Shown piece by piece: positions 51,705-63,509 of a DNA stretch of 64,000 nt. The stretch is taken from positions 1 through 64,000 of the forward strand of contig MCGO01000023.1 of assembly GCA_002104985.1 (NCBI GenBank), in the 5' to 3' direction. The translations under genes were made by a program, and so were the position numbers. Within the stretch, counting starts at the first letter, position 1. Every line of letters starts with the position of its first letter. Source of the stretch: Rhizoclosmatium globosum (Eukaryota; Chytridiomycota; Chytridiomycetes; Chytridiales; Chytriomycetaceae). Below the pieces are notes generated by a model. That model searched no databases, had not been told where the DNA came from, and saw nothing but the letters and a program-made list of their open reading frames with translations.

Positions 51705-52951
51705 ATGAACTCTCCAATCCCACAAGACATCACAAAAGAATGCGCAAAAGCAGCAAAGATCATCGAATCGTTCATTACGCCAAAGCAAAGCGGCGTTGAT
51801 CAAATCATTCCACCTCAGATTATTGGTGTGTAATGCACTTGGTTCTCACAGGCTTCTAACGGTTCGCATTACAAATGGTCTCTAGCCCAGGCCAAAGGTG
51901 TCGCTATCCTGAGTGTCATCAAAGCTGGTTTCTTGTTCAGCGGCCGAGGCGGTGCTGGTCTTGTTGTTGCCCGATTGAACGATGGCTGTGAGTACCCTCC
52001 TTGTTTCATTACCACTCCAGCCCCCAACATTGAAACACTTGGATCTAACAACTGTATTTCAAATTAGCTTGGTCTGCTCCTTCTGCGATTGGAACTGCTG
52101 GATTCGGTGCTGGCGGCCAAATCGGTATGCTGAACACTTAAGCCTGAAATGATTTGATATTTACACCCTCATTACCATCCAAGGTGTTGAAATCACGGAC
52201 TTTGTTATTATTCTGAACACTGAAGCTGCAGTGAAGGCATTCTCGCATGGAGGAAACGTTACTCTTGGTGGAAACTTATCTGTCGCTGCCGGTCCAATCG
52301 GTCGTAACGCTGAAGCTGCTGGATCCATTCTCAACATGGCCCCCATTTATTCATACTCTGTTACAAAGGGACTCTTTGTAGGAATCAGTTTGGAGGGATC
52401 CGTGATTATCGAACGAAAGGAAACCAACGCCGCTTTTTACCGCAGACAGGTCTCCGCCAAAGAGATCCTCAGCGGTTCAGTCCCACCACCTCCAGCCGCC
52501 GAGCAGTTGTACCGGTTCGTACCTTCCCGATCTCCTCACTTTAATAAGCTAAAAGAAACTACTCAGGGCCCTTAACCGTCGCACAGAACAAGAAGTCGGT
52601 TCATCTTTCGAATCCTCAAATGGCGGTTTCCAAAACCCATTCGCAAAGAGATCTGACACCGTCTCCTCAAATGGTGCATCCGCATACCGTACCCCAACAA
52701 CCTCCAACATCTCTTCCCCCATGAACCCCCGCGCCATTCCTGCTCTTCCAGGCCGTTTACCCGCCCCTGCACCTCCCTCTGGACCCCGTGTGCGTGCATT
52801 GTATGATTTTGATGGACAGAGAGATGGGGACTTGAGTTTCAGGGCTGGTGATGAGATTGTCGTTGTGCAGGAGGCTGCGAATGATTGGTGGACTGGAAGG
52901 ATTGGTGCCAAAGAAGGTGTGTTCCCGGCGAATTACGTGCAGAGGCTTTAG
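51705..52951 (+). CDS. Ysc84/SH3YL1-type protein: SYLF domain plus C-terminal SH3
   Basis: ATG 51,705 (MNSPIPQDITKECAKAAKII). Five short exons give SYLF: AKGVAILSVIKAGFLFSGRG, GAGLVVARLNDG, WSAPSAIGTAGFGAGGQIGV, TDFVIILNTEAAVKAFSHGG, SVAAGPIGRNAEAAG, YSYSVTKGLFVGISLEGS and KEILSGSVPPPPAAEQLYR. A proline-rich linker follows (IPALPGRLPAPAPPSGP). The C-terminal SH3 reads RVRALYDFDGQRDGDLSFRA, DEIVVVQEAANDWWTGRIGA and FPANYVQRL, a complete ALYDF...WW...FPANYV. The SYLF-SH3 order is that of yeast Ysc84/Lsb3 and human SH3YL1, which couple phosphoinositides to actin in endocytosis. It is the only canonical member among the four SYLF genes here and on the opposite strand. Confidence 0.93.
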
Positions 52952-53163
52952 GGTTTCTTGAGTTGTCGTTGCATTTACTTATGTCATTGTCTGTTAGTGT
53001 TGTATGGTATGAGAGATAGTAAATTTATCCAAGTTGTACTATGTGTTATCATTTCATGGATATTAAATTGACCACCTCAAACATCTATTTCACCATCCTC
53101 ATCAAAACAGCAGGTTGAATTCTGCAAAATTATACTACACTACTTCAAAGAAAATAAAGTGGA

Positions 53164-54471
53164 TCACCGATTCCATAAAGGTGCCAACCGAACACCTTTA
53201 TCCCATCGAATACCCTCCCCGCGTTCCAACTCCCATGTCTTTTTCGCCACCATTCCACCACATATGCAATTTCCATGATAAATACTTTCCTCACTTTTAC
53301 CATGACTACCCTGAAAGTCCACAGCCTCCGAAAATCCTCCACCTCCAACAACTCCACTCTCCCTCCTCCTCTCCTCTCCAACAGAAATCCCACGATCCCG
53401 TAACTCCTTCTTCAAACCTTCATCAAAACTCGGCACCATCAACTCCCTCCCCCACACCCCTCCACCTCCATCAGCCAAATACCACCCCTCCACCATCCCC
53501 GGATAAAAATAATTTATAACCCGATACCGATTCCCATCACTCCCTTCAAGTGTAACAGTCCTCTTCACCAACCCCCCAACAACACCCCTAGTCCCCGCCC
53601 GAAAACACGTCGTATCAAACCGTTCCCTCGTCCCCGCAATATCCTTCCTCGCCCCCGTAGGCGACCCAGCCTCAACTTCTCTGTACATCAGAAACGGCCC
53701 GTTGATGCGTGAGGGCGACCACCGCCGCCCGTCGCGCCACCGCATCATTTGCGTTTGGGTGGAGGTTTCTGCGAATACTATTACGGTTCCTGGACGGATT
53801 TGGATGTAGAGGGGTACGGTTTGGAGGACGGGGAGGAGGTTTGATATGCATGATTCAATGAGGATTGTTGCGTCGAGTCTGTTGTGGTGGGGAGAATGGG
53901 GTTTTGTTGGTGGTTAGGTTATTTGACAAAGTGATGAGGTGATAAAGGTGATGAGTATAAGAATAAGGTTTTGTGTTTAGATGACTGATAGTCCGCCGAA
54001 CAACCCGACATGACATCCAAAGGTGATTTAAGTTTGTTTGACACTTAACTTGTCTTTAACGAATCCATAATAAGTTTCGATGGAAGGTAGAGGAGACTCT
54101 GAGTAGCATTTGATGGGTCTTTGGATTGACCGAGGAGCTGATGCAGATTGCCGAGGAGGAGGTTGGACAGAAAATCTAGTGTTTCCGGGGAGAGAAGAGG
54201 AGGAAGAGGAGCCAGATGCAGTTGAAATCAGAGTTGATGATGAAGGGGATGGAAGGAGGGATGCTGGGTGGTAGTACGTAAGGGGTGGAGGAAAGTATTC
54301 TAGCGACATTTGAGTATTCATTATAGATCTCTGTTCAGTTTGATGTAAAAACATGGGTTGGCAAGTGGCTGGAAAGTCGGAGAATGGAGGAAAGTCGGAG
54401 GAGGACGAGGAGGGATTGTGTTCCTGAATGACTAAAGTTGAAGGGCGGGTTGGAATTGTTTGGCGGGACAT
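53164..54471 (-). CDS. WOPR-family transcription regulator (Gti1/Pac2/Wor1 type), intact copy
   Basis: Two exons: 54,471-54,050 and 53,878-53,164, with an intron of 171 bp. After a Ser/Pro-rich head, block 1 spans the splice: SIETYYGFVKDKLDATILIE, with SCISNLLPVLQTVPLYIQIR and PGTVIVFAE. Block 2 is MRWRDGRRWSPSRINGPFLM, the defining WOPR DNA-binding motif (R-W-x-D-G-x-x-W-S-x-S-R). Block 3 is LVKRTVTLEGSDGNRYRVIN with YF following. WOPR proteins are fungus-specific master regulators of morphology and virulence states (Wor1, Ryp1, Gti1/Pac2, Sge1). The C terminus is Gly/Glu-rich. The true start may lie further upstream. A second, damaged copy follows on the opposite strand at 55.5 kb. Confidence 0.88.
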
Positions 54472-54674
54472 GTGTCACGCTCAAAGTGATATTAGGTTTG
54501 TTTGTGACGCCGGGCGGGATGGAACAACAGCGTTGACTGATCAAGTGTGAGAGTGATGAGTTGGATCTCTCTTCAAAGTCTTTCTTGAGTCTGGCTTGTC
54601 CCTTTTACTTTTTGGGAGAGAGAGAGATTTACGTATTCACACCTGATCTGAAATCAGTAATCAGTTTCTGATAA

Positions 54675-55338
54675 ATGAATGCATTGTCATTTGAATACAT
54701 TATATTAATTCATCCATATTCTCCTCCTTACCAATTTGGCAATCCAAATCAAATGTTCACGTCCAAACTTCTCGAAGTCGAACCTCGGCGCCGCCTTTCG
54801 CACCAACCGTCGCTCAACTTCCGCGCCACTTCGTCGCCAACTTCGGCGCAGCAAACGCAACCAAACGACGCTGTTTTCGCGGTGCCAATCGATGCGGCGC
54901 TGATTGAATCAATTGAACGAAACGCACTCGAACTCGCAAAGAACTTGGACACTGCGACCGCCGCTTTCGAGGACAAACTGCGATTAGTAATCACTGAAAC
55001 TTACCTTGTATTCGTGTTTAACTTGTTTGGGTATTGGCGTGGGTGGTAGATGGCAAAGAGTACTTCAAGTGCTGCTGAGGTCCATTCATCGGCTGTTGCG
55101 AAGCTGTGCGACACCCTGGATCGGGAACGCGAAGACATGATTGCTCTGATAACTGCCGTTGATCAGCTAGGGGAGGATATGGCGGGCGTGGTTGCTCTGC
55201 AAAGTCAAATGTGAGTAATGCTTGGCCCTTGCTTGATATCAGTCCAGCAACTCCTAACAACTGCCCTTGATTCTTCAATCCAGAAAGGTGCTGAAAGATG
55301 CATTGGATTTGATTGAAAAGCTGCCTGCATGTAAATAA
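54675..55338 (+). CDS. BORCS6/Lyspersin-like BORC subunit
   Basis: Three exons with introns near 54,985-55,050 and 55,213-55,285. ATG 54,675 opens a short N-terminal segment; an internal ATG at 54,753 is also possible. The conserved part reads FAVPIDAALIESIERNALEL, AKNLDTATAAFEDKLRL, MAKSTSSAAEVHSSAVAKLC, DTLDREREDMIALITAVDQL and IKVLKDALDLIEKLPACK. The helix pattern VDxxxIxxIExxAxxLAxxLD...AVxxxxxxVDxxIxxMxxLxxxxEEL matches the C-terminal domain of BORCS6. BORC recruits Arl8 to lysosomes for kinesin-driven transport. Only the coiled-coil domain is present with a short head, so the protein is shorter than animal forms. Confidence 0.65.
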
Positions 55339-55536
55339 AGACTGTATTATGTACGAGTATTTGAACAAATGAGATCTTTCACAAAACCTTCAGGTACTCA
55401 TTAACATATATTCTCCCTCATTAAGCACACCACACACTTTTGTGTTAAATGGGTAGGATGACAAATATGTTGCCATAACAACCCTTGCATTAGAAATCAA
55501 CAGGTTGTAGAAAAACATCAACAAACAAAAATTCTT

Positions 55537-56531
55537 ATGAAATCGCTTTCGCTGTCTCTACTTCAAGGCAATCCAAGCGCTTTACACACAGCTTCAAAGC
55601 GTGCTTCAATAATTTCGCCTATATCAGAGGGATCATTGGATTTCCCTCATTCCCATCAAGAATTTGAGACATTTTATGGATTTGTACGAGATCGAACTGG
55701 TATGTGTGCCCGTAACAACCATGGGGGCTCACTTCGTACTTGATTGAAATGCTACATGATACAATAGATGCATATCTTCTAATTGAAGCTTGTATTGACG
55801 GATATCTGAAACCAACCGCTGGCCGGATACAACAAATCAAATTCGATCTGGAACAGTCATTGTTTTATATGAATCTGCCGGCCATACTCGTCAAGTTCGC
55901 TGGCATGATGGAAAACGGTAATGCCTCCATATTGATGGTGATGTATAAGTGCATTGAAACTAACTCATCGTCAGATGGTCGCCATCTCGAATAAACACGC
56001 CTTTCTTGTTGTATCGGTAAACTATTTCTTCTTGTATTAAATCTTGTTCCCTAACCCTTAAGTCTCCGTCAGAGAAATCACGACACAAAACCAACCCTCA
56101 CACCAATGGAATACAGCCCCCGTATAGATCCTCAATTCACAAACATTGTATTACGTCCAGGAACATATATTCTCCCTTCCAGTCTAGCGAAAAGAACAAT
56201 CACGCTCACAGGTAGCGATTCCAAGCGATACCGTGTAGTCAACTATTTCAACCCATCCGACGTTCCTGACCGCTTGTCGAATGCAAAATTGATAAATACT
56301 TTGCCGGTTCCAAGCGAGATGGTTGAGTTTCAACAGTATAAACTCAAGATTCCGAAGCATCATAATGAAGAGTTGCAAGGGAAGGACGCTGTATGTAAAA
56401 TTGTACCCCCTCCGCCATGCAAATGTGGAGGACTAGACGACTTGACGATTTGGGATTACTTCTCCATCGACCCAAGCTGGACACGAGGGCCTGTGACGCT
56501 AAGGCCTCTTCTTGAAAACCCGAAATTGTAA
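55537..56531 (+). pseudogene. WOPR-family regulator, second copy with split reading frame
   Basis: Starts MKSLSLSLLQGNPSALHTAS and enters block 1 (EFETFYGFVRDRTDAYLLIE, with ACIDGYLKPTAG) across an intron at about 55,704-55,768. The rest is frame-disrupted. The essential WSPSRINTPFLLYR motif at about 55,977-56,025 is in a different frame from the upstream exon with any splice I could find. Block 3 (SLAKRTITLTGSDSKRYRVV, then NYF) resumes in yet another frame from about 56,106, after a further stop in the linking frame. The parts are all present and well conserved, so decay would be recent. An unusual splice could still rescue it. It lies divergent from, and about 1 kb away from, the intact copy. 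Confidence 0.55.
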
Positions 56532-56797
56532 ATAAACATTGAACATTTGTATATTCGTAGATACCAAATCCAAAGAGTCAAACCCAAACTTTAATCGGTC
56601 ATTCCATTTATTTTTACGTACGTAAGATGAGGTCGCTATAGATGCGAGTGTTATAATTAACGTACAAAGAGGCCACAATATGGAAAGAACCATAATCAAA
56701 ATAAAGTAAATAAAACAACCTACTCCGACGCTATTGCGTCTTCCTAAAAACCCCTGCCATCAGACCGTGCCTACCCCTTTTTTACCCAGATCTTCCT

Positions 56798-58465
56798 TCA
56801 ACCATCATCACCTTCATCACCCTGCAAACCAAATTTGGGCACATCGATACCATTTGTGATTAATGGATGGTATGGATACTTGGGGCATCCCTCCTTATTG
56901 ATACACGCCACCAAATCATTACCCGTACGGTTACCAGCAAGAATCGCACCATGCACGTATCCAAAGTACTCCATCGAAGTATGTTCTCCAGTGAACCAAA
57001 GCCTCTTTACAGGAGCAATCAAGTTATCAAACTCCTCAATCAACATCCCAATCGGCCAGTTCGTGTACGATCCACGGAACAACGGGTCCGAGTGCCATCG
57101 CGACACCAAAATCGCCGATGCGTCAGGAACACTGGGACCATACATATTCCGCAACACAACCATCAACTCTCTCAACGTCTTTTCGTCCGACTGGCGTTCA
57201 ACGCGGTGCGCGATTTCGCCGGTGACTGTACAGAGGAGGACGTGTTTCCCGCCGAAATGCTTTTTGAAGGGCTTCGCGTCGAGGACTTGCCAGTTTGCGT
57301 ATTCGCCGCGGCGTTCGGAGCCGTACCAGACCCATTGGGTTTGGTCTGTCCAGAATTTGGAGGGGAAGGCGACAAAGATTTTCGTGTAGGTTGCCATGTG
57401 GAATGAGTGGATGGCTTGGATTTTCCAGTCTGGAAGTGGGGGTGTGAATTTGAGGTCTTTGTTTTGGAGGACGCCGAGGGAGACGGAGCTGACGACGTAG
57501 TCGGCTTTGTAGACGGATCCGTCTTTGCAGTGGACTTGGACAAACTTTTCGGGTTTGGGGTGTTCATCGGCGGGGATGAAGTTGGACCACCAGGAAGGTT
57601 CCATGGGTTCGCGGTCAACGTTCCATTGAATTTCAGTCACGACTTTGCCAAGTTGCAGGCATTCGCTGCCGTATCCACATCCAAAAGACTTTGCTTCAGC
57701 CTCGAGAATGTGTTGGTATCCACGCTGGTCCATGACGAAATCGGAGCCGTCTCCGTAGTGTTTAAATGTCTTGATATCCGATGTCTTCCAGAACGACGAA
57801 ACGTCAGGTGACTCAGCTTGTTCATAGTCGAACGAATTCCACTCGATGGAATCATCCATCTCATCCTGAGGATACCAACCCGCCATTCTGTACGCAGCTC
57901 TCAGCGAGATATCCACCAAATTCAGCTGTTCCCGCTTTTCCGCCATTTCCTCCAAAGACTCAGCCATTTTGTTGAATTCATCAAACCGCTTTTTGAATCC
58001 AGCCTGGTCCACGGCACCTTTATTTGAGCGGTACGTGACATCGTGGAAGTCTGTTGGTTGGAAGTGGAGATCGTGTTTCCAGGCCAAGCTGTACACGGGA
58101 TTCACTTCTGCCTCGTTTCCAAGGCCTTCAATCCAGTTTCCGCCAACTTCGACAAATCGGCCTGAACCAGGTGGGAATTCAGCCTGGGTGTTTGTTGTTG
58201 GGTTGGTAAGGTGGAAATGTCAGTTATTGGGGGGAACTGTCAAAGCAGGGATAACTACTAGTAACTGTACTATGCATACCTTGTGCAGTCTTCCTCCAAT
58301 CGCATCGTCCCGGGCTTCCAAGATGGTCACGTCAATGCCGGCCGCCTTCAGCTGGCGGGCGGCGATGATCCCTGAAGCACCGGCTCCAATAACAATGACC
58401 GAAGCTGAATGGGCTTGGTGTGTTACAAGCGCCAGTGTGAGTGCGAGGCCTTTCGCAAGTTTCAT
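56798..58465 (-). CDS. Secreted FAD amine oxidase (polyamine oxidase-like), intact copy
   Basis: ATG 58,465, signal peptide MKLAKGLALTLALVTHQAHS, then the dinucleotide fold VIVIGAGASGIIAARQLKAA and VTILEARDDAIGGRLHK. An intron lies near 58,185-58,280. The rest is open: ESPDVSSFWKTSDIKTFKHY, KADYVVSSVSLGVLQNKDLK, TKIFVAFPSKFWTDQTQWVW, FRGSYTNWPIGM and the FAD-binding C-terminal RLWFTGEHTSMEYFGYVHGA (GEHTS-x-x-x-x-GYxHGA). This is the flavin amine oxidase/polyamine oxidase family, which oxidises polyamines with release of H2O2. The signal peptide implies export. The tail is acidic and short. The paralogue at 61.2-62.7 kb is frameshifted. Confidence 0.88.
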
Positions 58466-58995
58466 TTTTGAGGCGGATTCAGTCGTTGCAGAAGAATGAA
58501 GGTTGTGCGAGGATTGGGAAGCCTGTGGTGTGCAAGAAAGAAAAATGGAGATTGGTCTGGTGAATATCCAATTTGTAAACTATGAAACACGCAACACACT
58601 TGTTTCATCATGTAGAAGCTGAATAATTCATGTAGCTTATTGCTATTTAGATGCTTTGTTACTAGAGGCTGCTTCCTCGACTATGACAGCAATGTGTGAT
58701 CTCAATAAGGGCATGCACCACTAAAACGCCCCAAAAAGATGTTTTCACCGAGCAGCCCCCAGCATTTGTCAACATGAAACATCTTCGCACCCCTTGCTTT
58801 CAGGTTTGACTCTGTGATTGAATCCTATATTGATGAACACGTGTGATGTGTGCATCATGACTCATATTCTTTAAATTGATTTCCATGTTCCTTTCTTCAA
58901 AGATATAACTTCACTTATTGTATTCAGGAAGTTGATGTTATGAATGGTTGACTCATAGATCTGATTATCAAACTCAAAAAATACTCGGCATTTAT
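58466..58995. other. Intergenic region, no gene seen
   Basis: 530 bp of AT-rich sequence upstream of the intact amine oxidase and downstream of a frameshifted acetyltransferase. No reading frame with recognisable content. Confidence 0.5.
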
Positions 58996-59571
58996 TTACT
59001 CCAACAGAGGAAGAGCATCCCATCCAAACATGACTAAAACAGCCCCATTCTCGCCTTCTTTAGTGGACACTTCGCGTCCAATGATCTTCCCTCCGATCTT
59101 TTCATAAACCGGTATGCACGCTTATTCAACTCCAACGCTTTACATATCATTTTACCACCAGTTTTATCCCATCCAAGTAGACGGATACCTTCTGCAATCA
59201 TTTTCTTCGCAGCTCCCGATCCGTAATAGTCGGAATCAACATACAACGCCATCAATTCGTTTATGTAGTCAGGAAACTCCTCCAACATCCAGCTCCTTCC
59301 CATCATACACAAACCAACGATTTTTGAGGCTCCAGTTTCTTGCACGTCGCTCTGCGATGACGTACAGTTCTCCTAATTCTGGATTGTCGTCGTACTTTCG
59401 TAATCTGTTCGTGTGGGATTCAAGCCTTCTCGCGTTGACAGTATCAACGAAAGCGTCAGTGAAAACGTTCAAAGGTCGAATGGCTTCGTTCCAAGATTTG
59501 ATGTGAAGTTTTGCTATGGCAGCGGCGTCGGCTGAGACAGCTCGACGGACAGTAATGGTTTCTGATGCCAT
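58996..59571 (-). pseudogene. GNAT-family acetyltransferase with two frameshifts
   Basis: It starts at ATG 59,571 (MASETITVRRAVSADAAAIA), a standard GNAT entry. Near 59,355 the frame changes: ELYVIAE should lead to KIVGLCMM but a one-base insertion puts RRARNWSLK in frame, and the next frame carries EFPDYINELMALYVDSDYYG, SGAAKKMIAEGIRLLG and KALELNKRAYRF. A second change near 59,105, one base short in a T run, separates RAYRF from YEKIGGKIIGRE. With both steps crossed, the product would look complete, with motif A as YGSGAAKKMI. The lesions are seen directly; loss of function is inferred. A homopolymer assembly error could explain the second. Confidence 0.7.
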
Positions 59572-59662
59572 GATCTAATTTTACACATTCGGTGAGGAGG
59601 GTGGTCTTTATTTATGGAACAAGGTTGTTATGAAATCATTAGAATGGATTGTGGATAAGCTT

Positions 59663-60258
59663 CTAATAACACCTTTCACGAATCAATGACTCGACCAATA
59701 AATCCAAAGAATACATGCGTTTCTTGTAGTTGTCAAGGGATGGTACCTCTGACCAGTCCTTGAAACCCTCCCTCTCCAACACAACCAGAACATTCACAAG
59801 CACCGCATCAGCAACAGTAAAACAATCAGTTCCAGCCCAAAACTCCCGTCCATCCCTCAACTCCAAATCCACCTCCTCCAACTTCCTCCAAACAAGCTCG
59901 TCATCGCCCGCCCAGTTAACTTGTGTAATAAGCTCCTCCATCAACAAAACACCAACCTGAAGCTTCTCATCCACAAAACACCGTTCATGACTGATTTTGA
60001 GGGAAATCCACAGTTGCTCTGCATCCAACGCAGCGTTGCAAGTGGACCTGTCAAGAGAGTCCCATAGTCTATCCAAAGAGCCGGAAGTCTCGCGTGTGGG
60101 TACGTTTCGCCAGTTTGAATCAACGTGTTTGTTTCAGTGTCGACAGGGATGGCTGTTAGGTTGAAATAAGGGGGCGAAAGGTGCCCCATAATGAGGTGGG
60201 CTAGGCCGAGACTGGTTGGGTCGTAGTAGAGTATTAATGGAGTTCTGGATGCAGGCAT
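59663..60258 (-). pseudogene. Glutathione S-transferase-like gene with a frameshift
   Basis: ATG 60,258 (MPASRTPLILYYDPTSLGLA) begins an N-terminal thioredoxin-like domain: ARLPALWIDYGTLLTGPLAT is the usual P-A-L-x-x-x-x-x-L-x-x-x-x-A-I-x-x-Y/W stretch. From about 60,010-60,030 the frame shifts. The other frame carries SHERCFVDEKLQVGVLLMEE, then DCFTVADAVLVNVLVVLERE and PSLDNYKKRMYSL, which is the all-helical GST C-terminal domain (xxFTxADAxxxxxL). Both halves are sound and no intron fits between them. One frame change would be enough to break the protein. Confidence 0.65.
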
Positions 60259-60474
60259 GGTTTGGGTTGGGTTTTATACGTGTAGGGTGTTGGGCATTGA
60301 AGTTAAAGGTTGTTTGGGTGATTGTAAAGGAAGTGAGTGCTTATCAATCGCAATTTGCCAATGTGATAGATAATCAGTCGCAAGTATTTATACTTCAATT
60401 GGTGTTACTATTCTAGATGTAATTATACTTTATGACAGGTAATGGTTTATGCAAACAGTGAACATAAAACCATC

Positions 60475-61103
60475 CTATATATCCTGATTCTTGATAATTC
60501 TCAAAGCTTCCTGCACGTAATCCAATGAATTGATACGGTCAAAGTACGCCTGAAGGTTTCCAAACTCTGCCAACACCAACCCGTGATTCTGCAAGACCCA
60601 AAGAACATTGAACAAGTACGCATCAGCCACGGTAAAATATCCAAGCACCCAAACTCGTGAACAAGGACAAACTCATCGTTCAGCTTGGCCAACTTATCCG
60701 TAACAACACCATCAATCTCAGCCCCTTCCACAACGCCCTTCACCAATTCATGAAACTCTCCCAAACAAATCGCAGCTTCGACTGCAACGTAAACCGGTCT
60801 TCACTCCCGCCACACGCATCGCTGGGCCCACATCGTTTGTCAGTGCATTTTGGACGATCCATTGCAAGATTGAAAGTGGCTGCGAAAGAGTTGTTTCAGC
60901 GTCGATTTGGAGGGTTGGAACTGTGGAGAGTGCAGGAGAAGGGGTTGTTGTGGTGGTGGTTGTAGTGGGAGAAGGGTCTTGCTGTCAACTGGAACTGCCT
61001 GGACAAGGGGACCTAGGAGCCCAGATCGGTGTGCTGCAATTACATGTGCGATTCCGTGTCCTTTAGGATCGTAGTAGAGTGTGGAGAGTGGGGAAGATGT
61101 CAT
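60475..61103 (-). pseudogene. Second glutathione S-transferase-like gene, heavily frameshifted
   Basis: ATG 61,103 (MTSSPLSTLYYDPKGHGIAH) matches the neighbour's start (YYDPxxxGxAH). The homologous pieces are spread over different frames: VPTLQIDAETTLSQPLSILQ near 60,850-60,910, AVEAAICLGEFHELVKGVVE near 60,720-60,790, then LGYFTVADAYLFNVLWVLQN with HGLVL from about 60,640, ending NQDI at 60,475. At least three frame changes are needed. It is more decayed than the adjacent copy and is head-to-tail with it. Confidence 0.65.
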
Positions 61104-61157
61104 TTGATTTTGTATGATAGTCTTCAACTCAACGATAAATAAACGCACTTTATTCAA

Positions 61158-62725
61158 TTACTGTCTCTCTCCTTTACCAAACTTGGTCGTTCCGTGTGCA
61201 TTGTGAATAACCGGATGGTAAGGGTACTTTGGACATCCGTTCTTGATACACTTTACCACATCGTCTCCAGTTTTAGTTCCAGCAAGAATAGCTCCATGAA
61301 CGTATCCGAAATACTCCAACGATGTGTGCTCGCCTGTGAACCAAAGTCTGTTGATGGGTGCGACTAGGTTATCAAATTCCTCTTTAATCATTCCAATCGG
61401 CCAGTTTGTGAAGCTTCCGCGAAACAATGGGTCGGAGTTCCAACGGGGAACCAAGATTGCAGACGCATTGGGAACTTTTGGGCCATACATATTCTTCAAA
61501 ACTTGGACCAACTCGGCTTTAGTCTGTTCGTCGCTTTGTCTCTCAATACGAAACGCGACTTGGTCTGTGACAGTACACAAAAGAACGTGCTCGCCCTTGA
61601 AGTATTCCTTGTACGGAGCAGCGTCAAAGACTTGCCAGTTTGTAAACTCCCCTCTACGGGTTGCGCCGTACCAAATAAACTCAGTGTTGTCAGTCCAGAA
61701 CTTGGATGGGAACGAAATGAAAATCTTGGTGTACGCGGCCATGTGGAATGAGTGAATAGATTGGATCTTCCAGTCTGGGAGGGTCGGGGCAAACTTGACA
61801 TCCACATTTTGGAGAACGCCGAGAGAGAAGGAACTAATGACGTAGTCGGCAGTGTAAACAGATCCGTCCTTGCAAGTGACTTTGACCGGCGATTGCCTGG
61901 AAACTGGCAAATCCAACGCGGAAACTCCATCGTTACCGACGGCCCAACGAATCTCAGAAACAGTCTTGTTCAACTTGAGGCAGTTGCTACCATAGCCACA
62001 ACCAAATTCGGCAGCTTCAGCCTCGAGAATATATGGTAGCCACGCTTGTCCATAATAAAGTCACTTGCTCCACCATAGTTGAAGAATGTCTTGATATTTG
62101 CCGTGTATTCAAAAGAAGAAACTCAGGAGTTTCGGCTTGCTCGTAGTCGAATGTGTTCCACTCGATGGCATAGTCAATCTCGTCTTTGGGGTACCAACCA
62201 GCCATTCTATAACCAGCACGAAGAGAGATATCCAATGCATCAGCAGCCATACGCTTGTCAGAGAGTTCAGACGTCATTTCAGTTATAGCGGAAAAGGCCG
62301 CCAAACGATCTTGGAACACAGATTGGTCGAATGAACCACTGGCAGAACGGTATGTCGTGTTCGTAAAGTCCGTTGGTTTAAAGTTGACGCCCCATTTCTG
62401 GACAAGCGGTAATACTGGATTTGTAATGTTGCTGCCCAACCCTTCAATCCAGTTTGCACCCAATTCAACAAATCGACCCGACTTTGGTGGGAACTCAACC
62501 TGTGGTGCTTTCCATTAGCAAATATATAATGCGAAGAACGAAATAAACCTTGTGCATACGGCCTCCGATGGCATCGGGACGGGCTTCCAAGATTGTAACG
62601 TCAATGCCGGCGGCTTTCAGTTGTTTTGCAGCAAAGATCCCCGACGCCCCGGCTCCAAGGACAATCACAGAGGTAGCCTGCGCAAATGCGACAAGCGACA
62701 AGAGGATAACAGAATGGATCTGCAT
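61158..62725 (-). pseudogene. Secreted FAD amine oxidase, second copy with two frameshifts
   Basis: ATG 62,725, signal peptide MQIHSVILLSLVAFAQATSV, then GAGASGIFAAKQLKAAGIDV and EARPDAIGGRMHK, with an intron near 62,505-62,545. It is collinear with the intact copy through EWNTFDYEQAETPE (62,120). There one base is missing (CCTGA-GTT where the intact copy has CCTGACGTT), and a second base is missing near 62,043 (GGCTACCA-TAT). Between them the right frame reads VSSFEYTANIKTFFNYGGAS and FIMDKRGY. The remaining 270 residues (from NKTVSEIRWAVGNDGVSALD) are intact to the FAD motif WFTGEHTSLEYFGYVHGA. Two small deletions within about 80 bp. Confidence 0.7.
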
Positions 62726-63333
62726 TTAGCGGCACGTGCTGCAAACGAGTAAATTTCCGTGAAGAAAAAAGTAGAGATGCGTTGCCACTTCTGGAAATTT
62801 AATGCCTCGGAGATTTTTAAAAGAAGCCAAGATGTGCTCATGGTCTTTATTGTTATTCAAGATAAGCATAGGAGGAATTGTTATGAGACTATACTCTTGA
62901 GAATAATCAATAAGTTCCAGAGGGTGAAGAATTCATTCATACCCCAATACACATTACAACTCAAGCAAAAGATTACAGAATATAATCATGCCTATCCGTC
63001 TTGCTCAAATTGCTAAGGGAGAAATCTTACATCTTTTGAGAAGCCGCAATAGCTGTTCATCAATCAACCATAAATTTTATCAGCCGTCCTTCGTCCTCAC
63101 TACGCTTTTCTGAATCCTACGAGCTGCAATATCGGTGGCTAGAATCCCCGGGTCCGTCATTGGTGATATAACTTTAGAAGCCCCAATTTTTTAGCGTTGA
63201 AACAAATTCGGTTGTAAGCTGTCCATTACAAGGCATTATATCGGTATTTATGCTTATTTACGGATCTTTTTCAATTTTTTGATTGTTTTTTTTGTTTTAT
63301 TATTTAATAGTGTATTATTACAACATTCACAAC
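62726..63333. other. Intergenic region, no gene seen
   Basis: AT-rich spacer between the frameshifted amine oxidase and tRNA-Arg. It contains long A/T runs (63,265-63,305). No coding content recognised. Confidence 0.5.
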
Positions 63334-63405
63334 GCCCGGTTAGCGCAGCGGTAGCGCATCTGCCTTCTAAGCAGGTGGTCGTGGGTTCGATCCCCACATT
63401 GGGTG
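63334..63405 (+). tRNA. tRNA-Arg (anticodon UCU)
   Basis: 72 nt. Acceptor GCCCGGT pairs with ATTGGGT (with G-T pairs), discriminator G; D-stem GCGC/GCGC, anticodon stem TCTGC/GCAGG with loop CTTCTAA (TCT), and T-arm GTGGG-TTCGATC-CCCAC. No intron and a short variable loop. Confidence 0.93.
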
Positions 63406-63509
63406 TTTTGCTTCATTCCATATTATTTATTACGAGTTTTCCTGCCGAACTGCAAAGAATGAACGAAACCATGAGACATTTGCCACGAAAGTTTATACGA
63501 CGATTTGGT

